This document shows positions 5,715 through 12,030 of a stretch of 12,030 nucleotides of DNA, one piece after another (position 1 is the first letter of the stretch; each line of letters begins with the position of its first letter). Location: positions 1 to 12,030 of the forward strand of contig JASLFF010000389.1 of assembly GCA_030150795.1 (NCBI GenBank), given 5' to 3'. The notes under the pieces were generated by a model. It ran no database searches. It was not told where the DNA came from and saw only the letters and a program-made list of their open reading frames with translations. Origin of the DNA: Terriglobales bacterium. Its GTDB lineage: Bacteria; Acidobacteriota; Terriglobia; Terriglobales; Gp1-AA117. Made by a program: the position numbers and the translations under genes.

Positions 5715-8468
5715 TTACCGCAGGAACGTGATGCCACCTTGAGCAAATCCACCAGCGTCCGAAGTGATTGTCACTAGGTTCGGCGGCGGTATGTTGCTGA
5801 AGCGGAGCGAGAACACGCCCTGTGCGAATGGGATGATTGGCGCCATCACGCCTTGCCACTGGAGTCCGGTGGCGGGGTTAAGGATGTCCAAAGTGCACGT
5901 CAGCGTGACGCCTGGCGTAAAGTCGCTAACGTTTACGATCAGGCGGCCCTTGGTACGGCGATACACAATGTTGCTGATCACGATCTGGTCTGTCGCCGGA
6001 CGGACGATTACGGTTACGGTTGCCGGCGCGCTAACCAAATTCGGCGCTACGCTGCTGGTTGCCGTCACCTGGAAGGTGAAAGTTTGTGCAGCCGTGAGCT
6101 GCGGCACTGTAGGTGCTGTGAACGTCACGGGCGAGCCTGCGGTAGATGACAGTGTGATACCGGCAGGTGAAGTCCAGGTAAAGGTGGAGTTGCATGGCGT
6201 ACCCGGCGCTTGAGCAGGATCAACACAGGTTGCGCTGAGGGTTACCGGCGCGCCACTTGCGACGGTGATGGTCGTTCCCGTCACCGGGCCTGGCGGTACG
6301 ATCGGTCCACCGGGCAGCTGAACATCAGGGTTCGGAGCAGATGCCGTTGCATTGACGACTGGCGCCGTACCGGGCGGTGCTATCACAACCGGCACGATTA
6401 AAGTTGCCAAAGCCGAGGGTGGGACGCTGCTTCCGTTGGTGCCGTTGTTCCCTACCAGAAGCGAGAACGTCAGGTTCTGCGGTCCTGCAACTGTGGGGAC
6501 TACAAAGGTCGGCTTCGGGGCATTTACGTCGCTGAGGGTTACGATTGGATCACCAGGATTGATGACTTGGGCCCACGTGAATGGACCTGTTGGCGGATTG
6601 CTGCCGGTACCGTCAAGCGTGACTGTGATTCCCGGGAACGGCGGATTGGGAGTAGACGTGAATTTCGGCACGGCGAGCGTTGTGATCTGGCCAGGCACGC
6701 AGGTCAGGGGAGGCAACGTGTTATCCGGGAAGGGATTCAGTTGGCCCATCACCTGGTTGGGGAAAAATGGAGACGGTTGTTGTCCCAATTGAATCTGGGA
6801 GCTATCAAAAACGTCGCTTACCATCGGCAACTGGCCCATGCCGTTGTCGAGGAAAAGAATGTCAGCGAAGTTGGACGCTGGTTGACGACTACCCGGCACC
6901 TGGTTCTCGGGGAAGATGAACTCGCTGCTAGGCAATTGGTATTCGGAATAGGTCAGACCGTTCTTGTTTTTACCGGGGACGCTGCCGCTCACGCGCGCGC
7001 CCACGTTCTGCACGGCGGGCAGGAAATTGCCGCCCTGGGGAAAACGCATGCGCCAACGGCCTTTTACGCCGATTCCCGGAGGTCCCGGCTCAACTGGGAA
7101 GTTCGAGGTCCATGCCGGCTCGCGGAAGGTCAGGTTGCCGTTGCAATCCTGGTCAATCGCGGAAACGTCGATCTGGCGTCCTATGTCAGTGGTAAAACCC
7201 TCTACTCTGGTGCGTACGCCGGCTTCCTGTGGGAACAGGGCTTGGTCCACTCCGCCGGTTCCCTGAATGACAACTTCTTCGATAACGTAGGCTGGATCGG
7301 TCCCCGGCCATGTATAAGCGCCAACCGTAAGGGCCTGAACATCGGTTGCCGTAATGAAGGGGCCTTGGTCATCCATCTCAAGCGTGCCGATGATGTTGAC
7401 GAAATCGCCCACTTCAAACGGCATTTCCAGAAGAGGATCCTGAGGAATCGGGTTTTCCACGGTCGGTGGATCATTCGGCTGGTTCATGGTGAATATCGGC
7501 ACAAGCAGCGTGCCGGTAGTCGGATCACGAGGCCGGTTCTTTTCCGGACACTGCGGGTCCTGCAGCGCTTCAGGATTCAAAAGCGTCAGAGACGGGCCTT
7601 CAGAACCATTGCTGCCATCCACATACGGGCTTACTGAAGGAATACACATCGGATAGCCGGTTTCCGAAGTCACAGTCGGGTTGTTCTGGTCAACAGCAAA
7701 ACGGGGATCAGCCGACTTTCCGGCGCTGTAACGGCCTTTCGTCAGTACGGTAGGGTTTCCAGTGCCATCCAGAAGCGGCGTGCCATCAGGATTCGGTACC
7801 GTAAACGTGATGGGCGGATCGTTGATCTGGACCCGCATGCCGTTCACCCACATCACACCGTTGGCGTAATCGAATTTCTCGATATAGCCTTGCGTGAAAT
7901 TCGCTGGGTCCTGGAAGATAAAAACCAGACCGGCAATATACTGGCCGTTAACAATGTTTCCCTGAACGTTGACTTGATAGGTTCCCGGGAATCGCACCGT
8001 GTCGGACATCGCCAGCCCGGTTTGAAAAATCGGGTCGGTCTGATGCGTGTTCGGGTTCAATTCGAAGGCCTCTTCCCACGTCAACAAAGTGTTGGGGAAG
8101 ACGACCACGGTGCTTTGCGGGACACGGATGACGTTGTTGTTTACCTCAACCCAGCCACCAGTGATCTTGCACTGCGCCGGCAGTGGGGGGTTGGCCGGCG
8201 TCGGTGACGGATTGTCATCCTTGTTGCACAGCCCCGGAGTTGCATCCAGTGAGGCGTACTGGATGAATCCGGTAATTTGAAAGCCGGTCGGCATATTGCC
8301 TTCACGTGGTGGTTGTATCGGCGGCGCCGGCGGAATCGCGGCCGGTGTGGGCCACGGAATTGGGTTCAGGCTCTGGGCCGATGCTCTCATGCCCAGCCCT
8401 ATGATCAGCAGCAGCAGTACAACTCCCGCTACTTTGAATCTTTTGGTTAGTTGCTCAAATCCCCGCAT
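5715..8468 (-). CDS. Large exported protein with EF-hand-like loop and C-terminal Ig/PKD-like domains, 917 aa
   Basis: The frame is open to 8606, overlapping the preceding gene by 17 bp, but ATG 8468 has a clear Shine-Dalgarno (AAGGAG) and is followed directly by a signal sequence, so I use it. Residues 12-32 are hydrophobic, with cleavage near ASA/Q. A Pro-rich linker (36-60) leads to a beta-rich region of about 500 residues that I cannot name. It includes a possible OB-like segment, DFVNIIGTLEMDDQGPFITA (355-374). Residues 439-450 (DQDCNGNLTFRE) fit the 12-residue EF-hand calcium loop: Asp1, Asp3, Asn5, Gly6, Leu8, Glu12. From about 600 to 695 and 700 to 823 are two Ig/PKD-like domains, with FTWAQV and FTWTSP core strands, and a last beta domain runs to 917. 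There is no haem or protease motif. It is the middle gene of the operon, 121 bp from each neighbour, and may be a scaffold or substrate-binding partner of the haem enzyme. Confidence 0.94.
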   Translation of the reverse strand: MRGFEQLTKRFKVAGVVLLLLIIGLGMRASAQSLNPIPWPTPAAIPPAPPIQPPREGNMPTGFQITGFIQYASLDATPGLCNKDDNPSPTPANPPLPAQCKITGGWVEVNNNVIRVPQSTVVVFPNTLLTWEEAFELNPNTHQTDPIFQTGLAMSDTVRFPGTYQVNVQGNIVNGQYIAGLVFIFQDPANFTQGYIEKFDYANGVMWVNGMRVQINDPPITFTVPNPDGTPLLDGTGNPTVLTKGRYSAGKSADPRFAVDQNNPTVTSETGYPMCIPSVSPYVDGSNGSEGPSLTLLNPEALQDPQCPEKNRPRDPTTGTLLVPIFTMNQPNDPPTVENPIPQDPLLEMPFEVGDFVNIIGTLEMDDQGPFITATDVQALTVGAYTWPGTDPAYVIEEVVIQGTGGVDQALFPQEAGVRTRVEGFTTDIGRQIDVSAIDQDCNGNLTFREPAWTSNFPVEPGPPGIGVKGRWRMRFPQGGNFLPAVQNVGARVSGSVPGKNKNGLTYSEYQLPSSEFIFPENQVPGSRQPASNFADILFLDNGMGQLPMVSDVFDSSQIQLGQQPSPFFPNQVMGQLNPFPDNTLPPLTCVPGQITTLAVPKFTSTPNPPFPGITVTLDGTGSNPPTGPFTWAQVINPGDPIVTLSDVNAPKPTFVVPTVAGPQNLTFSLLVGNNGTNGSSVPPSALATLIVPVVIAPPGTAPVVNATASAPNPDVQLPGGPIVPPGPVTGTTITVASGAPVTLSATCVDPAQAPGTPCNSTFTWTSPAGITLSSTAGSPVTFTAPTVPQLTAAQTFTFQVTATSSVAPNLVSAPATVTVIVRPATDQIVISNIVYRRTKGRLIVNVSDFTPGVTLTCTLDILNPATGLQWQGVMAPIIPFAQGVFSLRFSNIPPPNLVTITSDAGGFAQGGITFLR

Positions 8469-8589
8469 TTTGAAGCTCCTTCCGTCGTTGTACTGCAATT
8501 TCTTGCTGCTATCTCTTGCTGATGTGTTGTCTATATCGTGCTGCCCTGACCGCGCCGGAGGCTGGGTCAAAGCCATATTCGTTCCGAAC

Positions 8590-11223
8590 CTAATTGGAGC
8601 CGGCATTTTGCCCTCCCAACAGGTTCTCCAGGAATGTGGGAAGAGGCTTGCCGCCTTTGGTTCCCGTTACTGGAATTTCCATAAGCTGGTCTGTCGCACG
8701 GTCCGGGTGTTTTGGATCCGGCGTTATCGGATAACCGCTTCCGCTGTGCGGATGACCGTTTGGCACGAACAATTGTGGATGGTCGAACGGAGCTGCCTGT
8801 GCCACTGTCCGCGGATCGGTGAGACCGTTCCGCAGGAAATCGACCAGGTCAGTTCGTTCCTGCAAGGTGAGACCCAGAATCTCAATGTCCGGGTCCATGT
8901 ACTTGACTTCTTCAACTGTGTTGAAGTCGCCGCCGCGGTTATAGAACTCCACCACCTGCTCAAGCGTTAGCTGGCTGCCGTTGTGGAAATAAGGAGCAGT
9001 CAGAGCAACGTCGCGAAGCTGCGGCGCTTTGAAAAATCCGCCGCGGGCTACATCATCATTGCAGTTCATGGGAGCGGGTGCGATTCCATCGCCGCGCCGT
9101 CCTGGGACAATCACGGTCTCGTATCCCCCGTCGCAAACGTGCTGGCGCAGAATTTCTGCCTGCGAAAGCGGCAGACCCGCCACCGGATCGGTTCCTCCCA
9201 GCCCGGCATCTTCCGCCGTGGGCCGCACACCTATGTGGTAGTAGCCCGTGTCGTAAACGCGGGCACTGTCGTCTTCCATGATCATTCGTTCAACAGGGAA
9301 GCCGGTCACGGTTCCCACAGAAGCATTGGAAAATTCAGGACCGCCGTGGCATACCACGCAACCTGCTTTGGTTTGGAAGAGGTTCAGTCCGCGAAGCTGC
9401 CCCGGAGTCAACGGTACTGCGCCCACGGAGTAGCTAATCTGGACTGGCACCAGCGATACCGGCGCTTCTCCGAAAAAGACAGTTAAAGTGCCGCTGGCAT
9501 AATCAATGGTCCCGCCGTTCACTCCACTGCCCATCACGCGGCCCTGGCCATCGTCAAATGCGTAAGTGTCCTGGTCGCTGGCGTCCAGGCTCTGATTTAA
9601 CCCGATGAGCGAAACTGTGTATGGCGTTACGCCGGGTTTTAACTGAATGGTGTATTGGTTCTGCTGGTTATCCCCAATCAGCGTATACGTTTGCTGCTGT
9701 TCCATGTACTTGTCGAAAGGCGTTTGGTCGGCCACCAGAGTGCTTTCGTACATCTGGATTGCCACGCCCCAGAACAGGGAGAAGTTGTATTCCATCAAGC
9801 TGTAGTCATTGGTGCCGGCTGGGCAAGTCTCAAAGTTGGCCGGATTGATTGTCCCGGTCATGGTACCGTTGGCCGCTTCACAAATATGCTGTGTGAACTG
9901 CCACCACTCGGGCTGGAACGCTTGCTGCACAAGTGCTGAGTAGCTCGTCTTGAGTCCCTTGTCGGGCGACTTTGAAAATGTGCCCAACACGCTGTCCGTC
10001 GGATCCACCAACTGGTTGGCCAATGGAACGCGAGCAAGCAATTTCTTGCCTACCTGGTGGAAGTTCCGGTTGTCGGCAGACATCTCCGTGGAACTGAGAA
10101 TCGGACCCAAAGATTGCGAGCATAGGGCCGAGTTCACCATGTTCACCTGGGTCGCTCCCAGCTTGCCGTCAACCGGATCAACGACTAGCAGGTGGTTTGC
10201 TTTATCGCGGGTACCGAATGGATTTGCGCCGTTGCAAACGTTCTGTGCGCGGCCATCCCAGAAGTTGCGGAAGTTGAATACCGCATCTACCGCGCTGGGT
10301 GTGTTGCGGCCGGTTACTCTGCGAGTATTGATTCGCTTGGTTGCATCCGCCTCACTGGGGTAAGAGAAGACAGGATCGATTGACGCGGTCGTATTTTCCA
10401 CGCTGCTCGTGTTAACAACGCTGCCGTTGGAAACTTTTCCCTTGGAGTTGATATTGGGCGTAGCCGTTCCGTTGCTGCCGGAAGTATTTCCCGGGGTATT
10501 TCTGCCGCTGGGAAGGTGTGGTTTGCCGTTCCCGTAGGTCATCCCCTCATCGTCGCCGCCTTCGGCAGTCTTCGGACCGTCGTTCTGGTTCGTGTTGGGG
10601 TTGTCCTCAAGATCGCCGGGATGCGTCGTTTGGGTGGTTACAGTGATCGTGTCATTCGTCAGGCCGAATACGCCCTCTGATCCGGATATATCATTCACGT
10701 CAGAGGTAACGCTGAAGCGGTCATTGATGTCGGCCAGCTTGCGGAAAGGGAAATCGCCGTCGTGGTAGCCGCCGAAACCCGCATCGGGAGTGCCGGCTTT
10801 GTAGTGGTAGTTCGGTCCGAGTGAGCCATTGAATGGGACGCCGATCTGGAAGGTGCTATCGCCGCCCGGCTGTCCGGGATTCACGTCATTATTGACGCGG
10901 CTGTCAGCTCCTGCATTGAAGTGGCAGCTGGCGCAAGCCTGGATATCGTCGCTTCCGGCCTGCATGTCCCAGAACAAGGCTTTTCCCAACTCAATCGCCG
11001 CTGTTTTATCGGCAATGATTCCGTCCATGCCGAATACGGGGGGAATGGGAACGCTTGAAAGCGGCGCGAGAGGCCGCAATGGAACCCTGACAGAGCCGAC
11101 ACCGCTCGGATCTGAATTAGTAGCCTGCGCTCGAATGTGGCCGTAGTAGCCCACCGCAAAAACGAGTGCAACTACACATACGAAAATACGCAGGAACCAG
11201 AGAGTCCCGGAAGACGGTTTCAT
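8590..11223 (-). CDS. Exported di-haem cytochrome c peroxidase / MauG-like protein with large insertions, 877 aa
   Basis: An AGGAG (11231-11235) lies 7 nt before ATG 11223. Residues 9-28 are an N-terminal membrane/signal segment. Two c-type haem sites are present: CASCH (97-101) and CVVCH (622-626). Family motifs follow in order: LGKALFWD (79-86), RNTPSAVDAVFNFRNFWDGR (306-325), Q370-x9-E380-M, and KAPQLRDVALTAPYFHNGS (732-750) with TLEQVVEFYNRGG (753-765). By alignment from memory, Trp322, Gln370 and Glu380 match the Trp94, Gln104 and Glu114 of bacterial peroxidases. Tyr761 falls where peroxidases have the Met haem ligand and MauG has Tyr294. Typical members have 320-400 residues (RoxA-type about 680). 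The extra length is a Gly/Asn/Thr-rich insert (about 112-299), a loop with Cys330 and Cys368, and a beta-rich insert (about 512-602). It likely uses H2O2 or O2 outside the cytoplasmic membrane, either reducing peroxide or oxidising a partner. First gene of the operon. Confidence 0.96.
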   Translation of the reverse strand: MKPSSGTLWFLRIFVCVVALVFAVGYYGHIRAQATNSDPSGVGSVRVPLRPLAPLSSVPIPPVFGMDGIIADKTAAIELGKALFWDMQAGSDDIQACASCHFNAGADSRVNNDVNPGQPGGDSTFQIGVPFNGSLGPNYHYKAGTPDAGFGGYHDGDFPFRKLADINDRFSVTSDVNDISGSEGVFGLTNDTITVTTQTTHPGDLEDNPNTNQNDGPKTAEGGDDEGMTYGNGKPHLPSGRNTPGNTSGSNGTATPNINSKGKVSNGSVVNTSSVENTTASIDPVFSYPSEADATKRINTRRVTGRNTPSAVDAVFNFRNFWDGRAQNVCNGANPFGTRDKANHLLVVDPVDGKLGATQVNMVNSALCSQSLGPILSSTEMSADNRNFHQVGKKLLARVPLANQLVDPTDSVLGTFSKSPDKGLKTSYSALVQQAFQPEWWQFTQHICEAANGTMTGTINPANFETCPAGTNDYSLMEYNFSLFWGVAIQMYESTLVADQTPFDKYMEQQQTYTLIGDNQQNQYTIQLKPGVTPYTVSLIGLNQSLDASDQDTYAFDDGQGRVMGSGVNGGTIDYASGTLTVFFGEAPVSLVPVQISYSVGAVPLTPGQLRGLNLFQTKAGCVVCHGGPEFSNASVGTVTGFPVERMIMEDDSARVYDTGYYHIGVRPTAEDAGLGGTDPVAGLPLSQAEILRQHVCDGGYETVIVPGRRGDGIAPAPMNCNDDVARGGFFKAPQLRDVALTAPYFHNGSQLTLEQVVEFYNRGGDFNTVEEVKYMDPDIEILGLTLQERTDLVDFLRNGLTDPRTVAQAAPFDHPQLFVPNGHPHSGSGYPITPDPKHPDRATDQLMEIPVTGTKGGKPLPTFLENLLGGQNAGSN
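9418..9690 (-). other. Beta-rich domain inserted between the two haem halves of the peroxidase-like protein
   Basis: This codes for residues 512-602. The segment has no counterpart in ordinary di-haem peroxidases. It has a strand pattern with GTIDYASGTLTVFFGEAP (571-588) then VQISYSV, a signature also seen in small beta modules of phage and surface proteins. It sits just before the second haem site (622-626) and may dock a partner or polymer. Confidence 0.55.
10327..10890 (-). other. Low-complexity Gly/Asn/Thr-rich insertion after the first haem site
   Basis: This codes for residues 112-299 of the peroxidase-like protein. The centre (about 200-285) is rich in Asn, Gly, Thr, Ser and Asp with little hydrophobic content, which suggests a flexible exposed loop. 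The conserved fold resumes at RRVTGRNTPS (301-310). Confidence 0.6.
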
Positions 11224-11277
11224 CGTTTTTCTCCTAAATCGCTCAGTGCCGCCGGATCACACGAAATCCTGTCCGGA

Positions 11278-11293
11278 GTGCATTGCAATGCAC
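11278..11293. promoter_or_regulatory. 16-bp perfect palindrome, candidate operator
   Basis: The sequence gtgcattgcaatgcac equals its own reverse complement. It lies 55-70 bp upstream of the ATG of the first operon gene, where a dimeric regulator could bind downstream of or over the promoter. No regulator gene is in the window to pair it with. Confidence 0.45.
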
Positions 11294-11330
11294 ATTCTGG
11301 GGGGTAGTGATTAAGGTTTCATTGGGGGTG

Positions 11331-11347
11331 TATTAAAACTTTTAATA
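11331..11347. promoter_or_regulatory. 17-bp AT-rich palindrome in the operon leader
   Basis: The arms tattaaaa (11331-11338) and ttttaata (11340-11347) are exact reverse complements around a single C. It lies 108-124 bp upstream of the first gene and 38 bp from the GTGCATTG palindrome. It may be part of the promoter or a second regulator site; AT-rich palindromes also arise by chance more easily than GC-mixed ones. Confidence 0.35.
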
Positions 11348-11812
11348 ACAACAGGGGCTTTTTTGGCGACTCGCAAATGTTATATAAGCCACATAAAATC
11401 AAATGTTTACATAGCAATTCTGCTTCTCGTACACACTGCCCAAACAGGCGGAATTTAGGGCGAAAATAAAACGGTAGGACATGTACCATTCCAATGTGGC
11501 ACGATGAACCTATGAGCCAGCTCTTATATGGTCGGACGTGCTAAGGCCCAACTGGCCCTGATTTGGGCGCTCCTGAAAGCCCATTGGTTGCAGGTCTCAA
11601 GCCGGAATCCGAAGTCTGTTGGTCGGGGAGGGGAAGGGCAAGCCGCTTCTCACACCTTATATAGGTGATATTAAGGTGCACCGTTGATGCCGGAGCACTG
11701 GCCAATTTCTTGGCGGCGGCCCACGCTTTTCCGGCGTTTTTTCTGTCCTTCAGAATAATCTCGGGTGCCCATCGATAAGAGCGAAGGCCTTGTCAAGCAA
11801 AAACTATCCCTG

Positions 11813-11830
11813 GCGATGCGCAAGCATCGC
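11813..11830. other. 7-bp hairpin with GCAA tetraloop
   Basis: The arms gcgatgc (11813-11819) and gcatcgc (11824-11830) pair perfectly around GCAA, a stable GNRA-type loop if transcribed on the plus strand. No adjacent gene or T-run explains it. It could be part of an intergenic repeat or a small structured RNA. Confidence 0.35.
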
Positions 11831-11983
11831 TGCGTTGGCCAGAGAGTGCTGACGACGGAAGACACTGGAAAGCATCCTTAACTTGAATCACCTATCAGTG
11901 GAAGGTTTTGCTGTTGCTTTTGCTCTTGCCGTTCCACCAACCATCGATTCGGCCCGACCACGACCATGATTCTTCTATTCGAA

Positions 11984-12005
11984 CACCCAACCTCCATGTT
12001 GGGTG
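11984..12005. other. 8-bp hairpin at the right edge
   Basis: The arms cacccaac (11984-11991) and gttgggtg (11998-12005) pair perfectly around a 6-nt loop. No T-run follows on either strand. It may mark the end of a gene beyond the window, but this cannot be judged here. Confidence 0.3.
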
Positions 12006-12030
12006 CGAGAGCGCCCAATCAATCCTGCGG

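Larger units (their letters stand above)
11224..12030. other. Intergenic region: operon leader plus DNA without a supported gene
   Basis: About 800 bp precede the peroxidase-like gene. Positions 11300-11420 are AT-rich and should contain its promoter on the minus strand; a TATATAA string lies near 11380, but I found no -35/-10 pair with standard spacing. Two perfect palindromes (11278-11293 and 11331-11347) lie between it and the start codon. Beyond 11450 are only short frames. One is a plus-strand 46-codon frame at 11528-11668 with a hydrophobic start, no Shine-Dalgarno and a sequence I cannot place. Another is a minus-strand 64-codon frame at 11671-11865 that is Arg/Lys/Ser-rich and not convincing. 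A low-complexity patch of Leu-codon-like repeats (gttgcttttgctcttgcc) lies at about 11911-11933. Confidence 0.6.

Noticed and set aside
5594..5752. 53-residue N-terminal extension of the 845-residue protein
   Set aside because: It would overlap the end of the preceding gene and hide the signal peptide inside the chain. ATG 5593 has its own ribosome site.
6567..7637. 356-codon plus-strand open frame
   Set aside because: Antisense to the 917-residue gene; the protein is Arg/His-rich and featureless, as expected of a shadow frame.
8469..8606. 46-residue N-terminal extension of the 917-residue protein
   Set aside because: The extension overlaps the haem gene and has no ribosome site. ATG 8468 has AAGGAG and is followed directly by the signal sequence.

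Overview
The window looks like a chromosomal piece of a soil-type bacterium, most probably Acidobacteriota (Terriglobia-like). That is an inference from moderate GC, long secreted low-complexity and beta-propeller proteins, and sparsely coding intergenic DNA; no marker gene settles it. Every credible gene lies on the minus strand, so transcription runs from high to low coordinates, and every credible gene product begins with a signal peptide or N-terminal anchor. The whole window therefore encodes exported proteins.

Right part (11223 to 3056): three large genes in a row form a probable operon. The first encodes an 877-residue di-haem cytochrome c peroxidase/MauG-like protein. The second encodes a 917-residue exported protein with an EF-hand-like loop and C-terminal Ig/PKD-like domains. 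The third encodes an 845-residue beta-propeller-like protein made of two related halves. Both internal gaps are 121 bp, each gene has a good Shine-Dalgarno, and the set ends in a perfect 12-bp hairpin with a T-rich tail (3007-3041). Upstream of the first gene is an AT-rich leader with two perfect palindromes, which are candidate operators. The reading I favour is an extracellular haem enzyme with two large secreted partners: one possibly a calcium-binding scaffold, the other a propeller carrying duplicated Trp-Trp motifs. Substrate and function are unknown.

Middle (3055 to 1759): a small exported protein of unknown function (173 residues) is followed by about 660 bp without a convincing gene. 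That stretch contains hairpins and a pair of diverged direct repeats.

Left part (1758 to 1): a two-gene unit encodes a 135-residue exported Ig/DUF11-like protein and, 25 bp further on, a lactonase-type (YVTN-like) beta-propeller protein that enters a DUF11 domain as it runs off the left edge. This last gene has no stop inside the window.

Right edge (11224-12030): about 800 bp with no gene I can support. It holds the leader of the operon, a few hairpins and a low-complexity patch. I saw no rRNA, tRNA, CRISPR array, transposase or recognisable riboswitch.
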